This document shows, one piece after another, positions 1-9,818 of a stretch of DNA of 64,000 bases. Within the stretch, counting starts at the first letter, position 1. Every line of letters begins with the position of its first letter. The DNA lies in NCBI GenBank assembly GCA_019054805.1, contig JAHQIY010000001.1:124001-188000 (forward strand), read 5' to 3'. Source of the stretch: Brachionus manjavacas (taxonomy: Eukaryota; Rotifera; Eurotatoria; Ploima; Brachionidae). The notes beneath the pieces were generated by a model. The model worked only from the letters and a program-made list of their open reading frames with translations. It ran no database searches and was not told the DNA's origin. The position numbers were made by a program, and so were the translations under genes.

Positions 1-2691
1 ATATCGGACGAGGCCGTTTTCCATGCTTATGTTCATACTGGTATTATAATACCGTTTAAGTGCCGGGCTTGCCCAGGACACTTTAATGAAATTAAGCTGT
101 TTAAAGAAAGCGTTCTTCAGAAAATGACTTGTTATAAAGATACAACAGAGTTATCAAAAGTATCACTCGAGTCTTTTTTTCAAGCATTTCGTGAGTTTTG
201 TAAAAGACAATCACTTTTCTCAAAATTCAAAGACCTGACTACTATTACAGAAAAAATGTGTCTAAGTAATACTGGATTTACTAGAAATGAATATATAGTA
301 ATACTTAATTGTATTAAATCTATGCGTAGTTCAAAGGAAAGAAGTGTTTGTCAAGCTTTAGCAGTGTATCTCTTTTGGCTTAAAACTGGACTAGATCAAA
401 AGACTATTTCAGCTCATTTCGACTCAATTGAACAACAAGATGTAAGTCGATATTGCCAACAAGTAAGAAAGGCACTAACTGATGATTTTGTCCCACTAAA
501 TATCGGTGCCAACCATCTCAGTCGCGAAAAATGGTTAATTGAGAATAATACAGTTGCTAAAAAGCTTCATACAACTGATAAAAATCAAATGATTTTTATA
601 GCTGATGGCACATATTGTTATTGCGAGAAAAGTAGTGACAATCAACTTCAAAGATCAACTTATAGTGTACAAAAGAGACGTCATTTAGTAAAGCCCTTTG
701 TAATTTGTTCATCAAATGGAAGAATAGTGGATATTTATGGTCCATATCAAGCAAGTTTGAATGATGCAGAAATAATGAAAATAATTCTAAATAATGATAA
801 AAATCTAATGAATTTGATTGAACCGAAAGATGTTTTTCTTTTAGATAGAGGATTTCGTGATTGTATCAGTTTCTTGAATGATAGACAAATCAGCACAAAA
901 ACACCTAGTATGACAAAAGCAAAAAATAAACAATCAACATTCGACGCAAATATGACAAGACATGTAACTAAGTGCCGCTGGGTAATAGAAGTCACAAATT
1001 CTTTTTTGAAGCGCTCTTTTAAAGCACTGCGAGAGACACAAAATCAAATGTTGAATCACATAATCGATGACTATCGAGTTGCAGGTTCTTTAGTTAATTT
1101 ATTCTTCGAAAGGTTAACTTCAGATGAGAAAGACGCTGATATGATTGTCTCTAAGTTGCAAGAAAGTTTAAATCAAATAAATGAACTGGAAAAAATTGTC
1201 TCTGATTTAGAGCTTCATAAGAAGAGTAAATTCGTTAAAATCGATATTTTAAAAGTAGATGATTTCCCAAAGCTCTCAGAAGATCAACTTAAATTGATTG
1301 CGCTAGGTACTTTTGGATTAAGAATGTGTATTAGCTATTTAAATGAGGCATTAAGTGATGGCGAATTTGAGATTGAAATAAATGATTTTGTCATAAGCCA
1401 TATGGACAGCAAGATAATATCTACAAGAATTCAATCAAGACACACTAATTCAACAAAGTATAAAACTTACATAAGATATAATATCGTTAAAGATGGAAGT
1501 GGGAAAATTATTGACTCATTTTGTGACTGTTTATCAGGCATGAGAAAATCTGGATGTGTCCACTCTTTAAGTATAATTTACTATCTAAGTTATGGTCGAT
1601 ACCTTGATGAGTTGCCTCGACAAAAAGTTAATCTAAGGACGATTTTTCGTCATTATGATGAGTCACATAAAGATTCCAAATCAAGCGGAGTACAAAAGAA
1701 AAAAATCTGGTCAGAAGCAAACTCGCAGAAACCAAATGCTAAATATCGGCGTATTCTTTCAGACAAACCTGAGGATCAAAAGACTGATAATTTTGAATCC
1801 ATGTGTAAAAAATCAAACGAAGAGGTTTCTTTTGAAACAATTATTCACCGAGAAAAAAAATCAGATAATGTTTACAATTACATGAAAAATAATTCAAATG
1901 AAGAAGTTGTTTTAGATGAATTTGCTAAGCGAATTCCAAGATGGGGGACCTCACTTTTTAAAAAATATATGTCGAATCTGGTAAAAATTGAAATCAGAGA
2001 CACATGCACTATTGACTATTTTTTGTTGTGTTTTTGGACCATGACTAAACTCTCAGAATTTTTTCAAAGCCATCAAAAAACACTGCAAGTAGAAAAAATA
2101 CTAGCTAAAATTATAGAACTAGCAAATAATGCTCTAATGGATGAAGCAAGAATTGTATGCATTTATGACTTATGTAGACTGAGGCCGTCGCATAAAAATG
2201 GTGTTCATATGATCTCAACATATGGCTCTGAATATGAATATATAATATCTAAACTTAGAGAACTTCAATTCTATAAGAGTATTGAAAGCTGCTGTAATTG
2301 TGTGTTTAAAGAAGAATATCTTATCTCTGATTTATTCATTTCAAAGCGTTTTAGCTCGCAAATAACTTTAAATTGCTTTGATGATCGAATATGTAGGAAA
2401 TGTTTTTCAACGAAGAAGCGTATGATTCAATTTGTAAATGATCCTGCATTTATTTTTGTACAATCAGAGCCTGACTCAGATATTATTGAAATTACTGATT
2501 TACCATTAAAACTGATAATAAGTGAATATAATTTCAATTTATTATGTGCCACGTTTAGAAGTGGTAATCATTTCAGAGGAATTTTTTTCCTTAACAGGAA
2601 ATTCTATTTAGTGGATGATATGGCACCCGGCTTTTTAACCGAAGCTATACCAAGACATTCAATTAATTCAGTTTTTTACTATCGCACTTAA
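1..2691 (+). CDS. Transposon protein: DDE transposase + SWIM finger + USP-like peptidase (5' partial)
   Basis: The reading frame is open from base 1, so the true start lies upstream; the first internal ATG is at 124 and residues are counted from it. Residues about 60-120 resemble a transposase helix-turn-helix. Residues about 158-310 look like a DDE_Tnp_4 (IS5/Harbinger-like) catalytic core, with candidate acids D161 (ADGT), D241 (LDRG) and E289 (VIEV). C467-x-C469 and C478-x-H480 form a SWIM zinc finger. The C-terminal third has the layout of a ubiquitin-specific protease: Cys box RDTCTID (C628), a four-cysteine finger (C723xxC726, C757xxC760), His box GNHFRG (H816) and VDD (D831/D832). The frame has no stop, so it may be recent or active. 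Upstream of the ATG a CRAC...H motif suggests another zinc site. The transposase and SWIM calls are firm; the peptidase call is inference from residue order. Confidence 0.8.
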   Translation: MSDEAVFHAYVHTGIIIPFKCRACPGHFNEIKLFKESVLQKMTCYKDTTELSKVSLESFFQAFREFCKRQSLFSKFKDLTTITEKMCLSNTGFTRNEYIVILNCIKSMRSSKERSVCQALAVYLFWLKTGLDQKTISAHFDSIEQQDVSRYCQQVRKALTDDFVPLNIGANHLSREKWLIENNTVAKKLHTTDKNQMIFIADGTYCYCEKSSDNQLQRSTYSVQKRRHLVKPFVICSSNGRIVDIYGPYQASLNDAEIMKIILNNDKNLMNLIEPKDVFLLDRGFRDCISFLNDRQISTKTPSMTKAKNKQSTFDANMTRHVTKCRWVIEVTNSFLKRSFKALRETQNQMLNHIIDDYRVAGSLVNLFFERLTSDEKDADMIVSKLQESLNQINELEKIVSDLELHKKSKFVKIDILKVDDFPKLSEDQLKLIALGTFGLRMCISYLNEALSDGEFEIEINDFVISHMDSKIISTRIQSRHTNSTKYKTYIRYNIVKDGSGKIIDSFCDCLSGMRKSGCVHSLSIIYYLSYGRYLDELPRQKVNLRTIFRHYDESHKDSKSSGVQKKKIWSEANSQKPNAKYRRILSDKPEDQKTDNFESMCKKSNEEVSFETIIHREKKSDNVYNYMKNNSNEEVVLDEFAKRIPRWGTSLFKKYMSNLVKIEIRDTCTIDYFLLCFWTMTKLSEFFQSHQKTLQVEKILAKIIELANNALMDEARIVCIYDLCRLRPSHKNGVHMISTYGSEYEYIISKLRELQFYKSIESCCNCVFKEEYLISDLFISKRFSSQITLNCFDDRICRKCFSTKKRMIQFVNDPAFIFVQSEPDSDIIEITDLPLKLIISEYNFNLLCATFRSGNHFRGIFFLNRKFYLVDDMAPGFLTEAIPRHSINSVFYYRT

Positions 2692-3099
2692 AATAAAATA
2701 AAATTGTATAAAAATTAACTACATTAAAATTTTTCTTTTCTTTTTTGACCAACTTTACATGTATTTAAATGTACCAGAAATAAATTTAGCAATGTTTAAT
2801 TTTATATCTTGTTAAAATAACAAAAAAATTTACATAATTTAAGTTAAAATGAAAAGTTTTAAGTGATTTTTAAGTGATTTCCGTCTATGAACTTTCTAGT
2901 TTCATTACCAAAGGAGTTAACCAAAAAAAATGCTTCTAATATTTAGAAGCCTTAATGATCTATCTTTTTAATATCTCAATTTCTGTTAACTTTTAGGGTA
3001 ATATTCAGGGGCATGAAGCTTAAACTTGTGTGGTAATAGTCTTTAAAAAATGATATGATCAACAGTTAGTATTTTTATTCGATAGTATTTTACAGGTAA
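2692..3099. other. Intergenic, transposon 3' flank
   Basis: AT-rich sequence after the transposon ORF. A perfect small hairpin, GCTTC-TAATATTTA-GAAGC, lies at 2931-2949. No gene is visible. The terminal repeat of the element cannot be identified because its other end is outside the window. Confidence 0.5.
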
Positions 3100-3843
3100 A
3101 TAATTAATTTACTAATTATTATTAATCCGGTTGAAGAATGGTCTAAATTAGAGACTGCGAAAGATCTTTTCGATGCTGTTGGCTATGAGTACGGTCAAGA
3201 CGAAGTTTGTGATGATGATGGTATTGAGGAAGTTGTTGACGTTTTCAATCCCGAAGATTTCGATATTGAAATTCAACAAGAACCATTACCAGAATCACTA
3301 CCACAACCACAACCAACAACATCAATTGATGATCAAAACGAAAAAATTATTAGCGCTGCCAATACTTTACTTGGCATAAGGGGTAGTGTACGAGAAAATC
3401 AAGAGAAACAAGCCGAAACTATGCGCTGTAGAAGTGCAAAATATCTTCCTGAAGCCGAGATTGGCGATTTTGTTGCATTACCAATACCTGATGTTGATAA
3501 AGGCTAAACAGCATCGCATTACTTGATTTGTCGTATTATTGATATTGATTATACTTGTAGTCTTTATGAATTAGCTTGTGAAGCTGGAGTATTCGCAGAC
3601 ATGTTTGCAAGGAATAGCTTTGATAAACTAAGAGATGTCAACTTAAAAATTAGAATTAGAACGGGCAAAGTTGTTAACAGCATTCGTCAAGCAGTCAACG
3701 AGCTTTCAATTGGTGGCGAACAGGGTATGATCAAGTGTAATTGTACAAAACAATGTTCGACTACCAGATGTACTTGTAGAAAGTCAAACTTGTTGTGTAA
3801 TTCAAGATGCCATGGCTCAAATAGCTTGTGTTTGAACAAATAA
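3100..3843 (+). pseudogene. KRBA2-like transposon integrase, C-terminal remnant
   Basis: One reading frame runs from just after a TAA at 3097 to a TAA at 3841-3843, broken only by an in-frame TAA at 3505-3507. The part before the stop is acidic and ends in the phrase GDFVALPIPDVDKG. The part after it contains LACEAGV and LSIGGEQGMIKCNC, then a cysteine array (CNC, C, CTC, C, C) resembling a CXC/tesmin-type motif. This combination is typical of the C-terminal end of KRAB-A-domain-containing-2-like integrases that are abundant in invertebrate transposons. The integrase core is absent, so this is a 5'-truncated, dead copy. The family name is from memory; the internal stop is seen directly. Confidence 0.6.
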
Positions 3844-5123
3844 CTTTTTTACTTTTTTACTTATTTTTAGTTATTTACTAGAACTCTTTTAGTAATTTAC
3901 TAGAAAAAATAAAATATCAGTAAAAATTGAAAAGTCTTTTCTTTTTTCTTTTTATACTTATTTACGTATGAATACGTAAATATATATATTTCCGTGTTTT
4001 ACTAATTTACGATAACATATATATTCTTAAACAGACATTGAAATATGGGTACATGGGCTCTCAAACTTTTATCGGGCACAACTCAGGCGGAGTAGTCGGC
4101 ATCCATTGTCCTTACAAAATCAGCAACAGAGACTTGTACTAGAAAACGACCTCCAAACCGATCAGCGAGGACATGTTCAAGGCTATATCGTGACTCCTTG
4201 GGTATATACCCCGCATGGACGAAAAAGAAAACCATGCTCTTCTATCTCAACACCAACGCCAGTCAGACCACGGATATCCTTGCCAATAATCAAAAGTTCA
4301 GTGAGCGAAAACAGATCATCTTTAGGCCTTACTTTTTTATTTTTGGAATGATGCGTCTTAAAAAAATTGACCAAATACATTCATTTTTTTTAAATTTTGA
4401 TATAAGACACTTATTTCATTTATTTTAATATTAATACACATTATGATTCCAGGTTAACCTTTTCCTAGTTAATAATATAATATTAAACAATAGGATACAG
4501 CAGGAGACTTTCAGAGCGAGACTAGATGTAGTTTCGCTATGGTGTAGCTATCTTTCTGCGAAAAAAAAATTGTTTTAATTAATTCATTTAATTTGCTAAA
4601 ATTAAAATTATTTTAATTAATTTCTTAAAATATTCACAGTTTTAGATAAAAATAAACCTTTTTTTTTTTAAAGAGCTTTTTTTTTTTAACTTATTGACTT
4701 AATCATTTAGAAACTTCCGGTTGTTTTTATTTAATGGTAATTTTTATATATTTAATAAAAATAAATAAAAGTTAAATGAGCCCAAAATGAATATTTTGCA
4801 TTAAGACTTGATCGCCTTTTTAAAAAAAGTGACATGATATTTAATAAAATATATCAAGTGAATTTTTTAATAAGAAAATTTTCATGCAAAAAATACAGTC
4901 AAAAATGAATATCAAATAATTGAGTCTTTACCAGAGCCAAGTATATTCAATCATTAAGTATTTTATTTTTTTCTAACAGCTTTGAATTTTTGCACATTTT
5001 AGATGAAAAAATTTATTATGCACTGAAACTTGTTCACCTTATTTTGATTGATTAGAATACAAAATTTCATTTTAAATTTACCTTCAGAATGCAAGGAATC
5101 AAAATTATGTAAAGTATAAAATA
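3844..5123. other. Intergenic with one unassigned open stretch
   Basis: Mostly AT-rich. The segment 4060-4350 is clearly richer in GC and open in two plus-strand frames (4106-4351 and 4198-4428), but neither product is recognisable. It may be a transposon fragment. 3955-4020 carries runs of TTTACG/CGTAAA like those in the element at 18492-20310. 4500-4560 has weak hairpin potential around GCGAGAC/GTTTCGC. No convincing host gene. Confidence 0.4.
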
Positions 5124-6338
5124 ATGTTTAAAAGCTCAATTTTTAACTTAACCAGAATATATTTTGCTTCTGTACATACTTCGCCTACGCAAAAAGCCAT
5201 CCCTCCAGTATTTTGGTTCATAATAAAGCCGGTTTCCAAGCTAGGGTCGATTTTACTTGGACGGTAAAAAAATTAAATAAAAATATTTTAAAGAGCTTTT
5301 TTTTCCATTCTTTTATCAAAGCTTAGTTTTTTAATTTTAGTGGTCTACGAAGATGGTTGAAATCACCAGCAAATCTGCTCAGAAAACAGGCGACAATCGA
5401 GCATTTAAAAAATAAAAAAAAATATTATTTTCTCGGAATTAGCAGCTTTGGTGTCGGCTGCTATGGATACTACATCACACATTTGGAAATAACACCTATT
5501 ACACACCGCAAACGCTTTATTCTCTTCAATTCAAATCATCTAAAAGAAATAGAAGAATTCGAAAAAAAAAATATTTTAGAATCATGCAAAGACAAAGTGT
5601 TGGCACCAGACCACAAATACACCAAGCATGCCTTGCGCATTGCTAATAGACTTTTTGCTGCCAATATGCATTTAAAAGAAGTTAAAGACATTAAATGGAA
5701 GCTGACTGTAATCGAGTCTGATATTGTCAATGCATGCGCATTTCCGGTTAATTTTCTTTTTAAATAAAAAAATATTTAAAAAAATTTGAAATTTTTTAAT
5801 TTAATTTTTTTTTAGAATGGAGATGTATTTGTGTTTACAGGGCTTATGGATTTTGTTAAAAATGACGATGAATTGGCTTTCATAATTGCTCATGAAATGT
5901 CCCATTCTATTCTCCAGCATGGAGTAACTTATTAAAATTAAAATTTTTAATTTTTTTAAATTAACAATATAGGCTGAACAAATGAGCCATTCGAGAATAT
6001 TTGACATTATTTCAATAGCTTTAAGTCTACTGATATGGAGTTTAGTTCCCTCAGATGCAAGTTCAATAGTTGTAGAAAAAATTGCTGAAAATATGCAGGA
6101 GTATTTTTTTAGTCTTCCATATGGAAGAATATTGGAAACAGAAGCAGATATTGTCGGAATGATTCTGGCTGCTAGGGCATGTTTTGATGTGAGATACAGT
6201 TCTTTTTTTTGGAAACGAATGAATGAGCAGAGCAAAGAGAAAGAAGCTCCAGAGTTTTTGTCCACTCATCCTTCAAATGCTAATCGAGCTCAGGACTTGG
6301 AAGATTTTTTGCCTCAAGTACTCTTTTCCAAAATTTAA
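5124..6338 (+). CDS. OMA1: OMA1-type mitochondrial zinc metallopeptidase (M48)
   Basis: Four exons join without a frame break into 339 residues: 5124-5263, 5341-5746, 5816-5923 and 5973-6338. Introns are 49-77 bp with GT...AG ends. OMA1 is an inner-mitochondrial-membrane peptidase that cleaves OPA1 and relays mitochondrial stress through DELE1. The N-terminus has a basic, hydroxylated presequence-like stretch followed by VHTSP, then a helix (FLGISSFGVGCYGYY) ending in THLEITPIT, as in animal OMA1. The zinc motif is HEMSH (H208, E209, H212), with E275 in LETEAD as likely third ligand, and LSTHPSNANR follows. Human OMA1 is longer (524), mainly in its N-terminal leader and C-terminal tail. The start ATG is the first in frame with the presequence; an upstream start cannot be excluded. 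Confidence 0.9.
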
Positions 6339-7079
6339 AAGATTTCTAGAAATAGATTTAATTGATTTTAAAAATGAAGGCTTTGAAAATACGTGATGAG
6401 TGTAGGTGTTATAGACTACCAGAAAATATAAGAATGCCAAAAATTATTATGAGCGAAAAAAATTCAAAATAGTCTAATAGACAAAAGATTACAAAATCAG
6501 CAACAAACAATGCATGGTTTCACTAAAAATTGGACTTGAACAATTTACGGATAATTACCATTGTGTTAAAAGTTACATCGAAATTTAATTCTTTTTTTTA
6601 TGACTAAATTTTTTAAAATTAATTTAAATCTAATTTTAAATGGCTTTGTTTAATAAAATATTGTTTTGTGTAAAGGCATTATTTTTGTTCTAAGTTTTTT
6701 TGTTGGTTAGGGTTCTTATGGTCGCTTGAAACTTCCAGTTGTTTTAATTTAGATAATATTTTCATTATCTACTCACATGATCAAAACAATTTTGGATCAC
6801 TTTCTTTTTTTCTGGGAATTTTTTAATCAGTTTTATTTGCTATTGTGAATTTTCATACAAACCTTTCAAAAATTACAAAAATAAAATTTATTTTTAATTA
6901 TATATTTGTTAATCTAAAAAAGATAATTTTTAACTTTGAGAGTGCTTGGTAATTTGATATTGATTACTTGCTAGATTATTTATTCAACTTCCTAGTTTGT
7001 TTTTTTTTACTAGGTTTACTATATTTACTATTTTGATAGGAAACAGAGAGTAGTAATTGGTCAGTACGAATCTGATTAA

Positions 7080-7180
7080 TGTGCTAATGGGGGCCCACAT
7101 GATTCAGTTCTTGGTCCGCTACTATTCTTGATCTTCATAAATGACTTGCCGGAACTTGAAAGTCAATTTTGTAAGCTGTT
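7080..7180 (+). pseudogene. Non-LTR reverse transcriptase fragment
   Basis: Translation gives SVLGPLLFLIFINDLPELES, the conserved RT motif around the B domain of CR1/jockey-like retrotransposons. It is preceded by a frame-shifted remnant of the glycine-rich part. About 100 bp survive; no other RT motif is attached. Confidence 0.75.
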
Positions 7181-7308
7181 TCAAACAGCTTAAGAAACTT
7201 TGATATAAAAAAAAATGATGAATAAAATATTCAAGAATGAATTTTTATATAGTTGAAATTTTGGTTTTGTTGAAATTGTATATTTATGTTTATTATAATA
7301 ACATACAG

Positions 7309-7436
7309 CTATTTTACATTTTTAGAAATAATTGCGTAATTATGTTTCAAGATTTAACATGCTTAAGTATTGAGTTTAAATTAAACAACGTAAATTCAAA
7401 ATTTCAAAAAAGTTAAATAGATAAAAAAACTTGCCA
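7309..7436 (-). mobile_element. MITE-like element, TTGGCAAGT family, copy 1
   Basis: Reverse complement of the element at 8540-8682 over nearly its full length. It shares TACATTT-TAGAAATAAT, GCATGCTTAAG (ACATGCTTAAG here) and the terminal AAAACTTGCCA. The left terminal repeat is missing. Confidence 0.6.
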
Positions 7437-7714
7437 TATTTTGCTAAATGTATTAAATATAAACAAATCTATCAATACAAAACTTTTTTAACCATAATTT
7501 ACAATTTTAAAACGATATGTAGAGTTTTTTTGACTATAGTGACATGTCACTAAAATAGAGCAATTACGTTATTTGAAAATATATCGACTAAATCAAATTT
7601 AAATTTTTATATCTTATGGTACATAGATTAAGTAAAAAGAATAAATAACTTTTTGAAAAATCCATTTTTTTATTTTTTAATTAAACTAATAACTTTTTTT
7701 CCAAAATTTTAAAA

Positions 7715-7862
7715 TAACGTAATTATCCGAATTGAGTGACATGTCTTTAAAATAGAGTATTGTTTAGAGTTTTGTAATAGAGTACTCTATTTTAGTGACA
7801 CTCTGTTATAACATGTAAATGATTCTATAGTGACATGTCACTAAATTCGGATAATTACGTTA
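7715..7862. mobile_element. MITE-like element with 31-bp terminal inverted repeats
   Basis: Left end TAACGTAATTATCCGAATT...GTGACATGTC; the right end at 7832-7862 is its reverse complement with one mismatch. Length is about 148 bp and it is non-coding. A further right-end-like copy is at 7540-7571 and a degraded left end at 24128-24172, so this is a dispersed family. Confidence 0.7.
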
Positions 7863-7879
7863 AGTTATGTGAATACAAC

Positions 7880-8150
7880 AAAGTGCAACATTCAAAGCTG
7901 CATCAACAGTAAAAGTCTACTAATGATGTGCAAAATCGCTGAAAAATGCTCTACGCTCGATTATTTTGAAATTTAAATTCTGCTAAACCCTGCGAATTTA
8001 GCAGACCTTGATATTTGATGCAACTTTGAATGTTGCACTATATTGCATTTACAGAACTAAATTAAAACCTTTAGAAAAAAAAATAATTCAATTTTTTTTT
8101 TTTTTTCTGTTCTTTTTATCATTTTGTACTGAATTTCATTTGAGTTTAAC
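7880..8150 (+). mobile_element. Palindromic MITE-like element, copy 1
   Basis: The inner core 7883-8037 is bounded by TGCAACATTCAAAGCTGCATC and its inverted partner (GATGCAACTTTGAATGTTGC). A right arm continues through the TTTAGAAAAAA and TTTTGTACTGAATTTCA blocks. The same element in reverse orientation lies at 41490-41830, where both arms are present. It abuts the 31-bp-TIR element ending at 7862, so its left arm may have been lost. Confidence 0.65.
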
Positions 8151-8539
8151 AATAAAGAATTAAACAAAAAAAAACTAAATAAAAAAACAATAAAAAGAAA
8201 AAAGAACAATAAATACAATAATCAAAAGCCTTGCTGCGAAAAGATCTTGGAAGTGCATCCCTCATAGAAGTCATTTTTGTAGTAAACCTAGTAAAAAAAA
8301 AAACAAACTAGAAAGTTGAAGAAATAGTCTAGCAAGTAATCAATACCAAATTCTCAATCACTCTAGAAAGTTAAGTATTTAAACTGATAAATGAAAAAAA
8401 AAGGCAGATGACACCTAAGTCGAAATTTTTTTTTTTAAATATTGAAATCGAAATAAAGACCGAAAAACATACTCTCAAGAGGCAATTTTAAAAAAATATA
8501 AATTTTAATAAAAAATAATTTTTTAGAGACATAAAAATT

Positions 8540-8682
8540 TGGCAAGTATTTTTTTCAATTTAAATTTTTTTTAAATTTTGAAATTACGCTGCTTCATTAA
8601 AACTCAAAACTTAAGCATGCTAAAATTTGCAAATTTAATTACGAAATTATTTTTAGAAATGTAAAATAGAAAAAACTTGCCA
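8540..8682 (+). mobile_element. MITE-like element, TTGGCAAGT family, copy 2
   Basis: About 143 bp bounded by TGGCAAGTATTTTTTTC and GAAAAAACTTGCCA, which are inverted copies. No coding capacity. A second copy lies in opposite orientation 1.1 kb upstream. Confidence 0.65.
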
Positions 8683-9156
8683 TATGGTATTTTCTTATTT
8701 TTTGGATTAATTGATTTATCTGAATTAATTAACTGTCGCCAATGAGAATGTTGGTTTAATTTTTGATACAGGTTTTTTTCCTCTTTTTTGTTGAATAACT
8801 TGTGAGGGTTCTAAATTTTCAAATTGAAAAAAATTCTACAAAACAAAAAATGTATGAAAATTCTTATATAATTTTAAAATGATACAAAATGATATTCAAC
8901 AAGAAAACAAAAGCAAGTTCCATTCATGCAGTTTTCTTAAAGATCCAATTTTTTTGTAAAACCCGAAGGGTCTCTGTACTACAGACGTCAAGTCTGTTAA
9001 TACATGTCCATTTAGATAACTTTTATTTTATTGAAAATTTGTATTAAAAGACAGTAAAAACGATTGCAAAATTAAAAATTATAATATTTATTTTAAAGAT
9101 ATTTTGAAATTTATTTAAAAATAATCCAGTGTCTAAACTAGTTGATATTTCGGTTT

Positions 9157-9818
9157 TTAATTGAAAGGAGACATAAGAGCTCTTAAGCTGTAGTTGGCAA
9201 GTAAACCTTCTATAAATTCTTGTTTGCACACTCTATCATCTCTGTTGGCATCCAATTGTTCAAAACACTCTGCAGCAAGTGCCCGTGAGTCCGTCTTTTT
9301 GTCAGCACCCTTAAAATTATTTATTTAAATAAAAAATTCTAGAAAATGTTTTTATTATTTTTTACCAATAGATCCAACATGCCAACAATTACTGATCTAA
9401 CCTCTTCGGAAGTTAGACTTCCATTTTCATCAACATCATACAAATCAAAAGCGTACTCCAACTTTTCTTTTGGTTCACCTTCAGTTGTTAAAGAATAAGC
9501 TACTAAAAATTCATTGAAACATATTTTTCCATTTTCATCTTGATCAAATGCTTCGAAAACCGAGACAGAAATTTCGTCAATAAGCTCAGGTGGTTCTGGT
9601 CTTAATTTATCATAGAGACGGCAAAATTCTCTCCTATCCAGTTTACCGTCAGGATTACCAGCCATGAAATCATCAAAAAACTGTTTTATCTCTGGTCTTG
9701 ACATTTCTGTTCTAGCAGTTAAGAAATTGTAATCTTTCTCGGTCAGTTCATTTTTTTGCGGAATCACCACTGGCTTAGTGTCTCCGGCATTGCTTGGCTT
9801 TGATTTTTTACCACCCAT
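9157..9818 (-). CDS. Neuronal-calcium-sensor-like EF-hand protein
   Basis: Two exons (9818-9366 and 9309-9157, intron 56 bp) encode 201 residues. The MGGKKSKPS start is a good N-myristoylation signal, as in the NCS/recoverin family, and the length is close to the family norm of about 190. EF-hand 1 is degenerate (GNPDGKLDRREF). EF2 (DQDENGKICFNE), EF3 (DVDENGSLTSEE) and EF4 (DANRDDRVCKQE) keep the calcium-coordinating positions. The protein would bind calcium and associate with membranes or signalling partners. The exact subfamily (frequenin, hippocalcin, neurocalcin) cannot be decided by eye. Two divergent relatives lie 2 kb away. Confidence 0.85.

Larger units (their letters stand above)
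6930..8375. repeat. Pair of inverted repeat arms
   Basis: 6930-7022 and 8282-8375 are imperfect reverse complements. They share ATTGATTACTTGCTAGA, TTCAACTT-CTAGTTTG and ACTAGGTTTACTA. They lie 1.26 kb apart and may be the ends of an older element into which the smaller repeats inserted. Confidence 0.6.
6339..9156. other. Repeat-rich intergenic region
   Basis: No host gene seen in 2.8 kb. The region is a mosaic of small inverted-repeat elements and one reverse-transcriptase scrap, listed separately. The left part (6339-6900) and 8690-9156 show nothing beyond AT-rich sequence. Confidence 0.5.

Noticed and set aside
3173..3379. 68-codon ORF over the KRBA2-like remnant
   Set aside because: Its frame is low-complexity (Gln/His-rich) and off-frame to the coherent integrase-tail frame.
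4106..4428. Two overlapping plus-strand ORFs in a GC-richer patch
   Set aside because: Neither frame gives a recognisable protein and no splice or start context decides between them. Kept only as an unassigned stretch.
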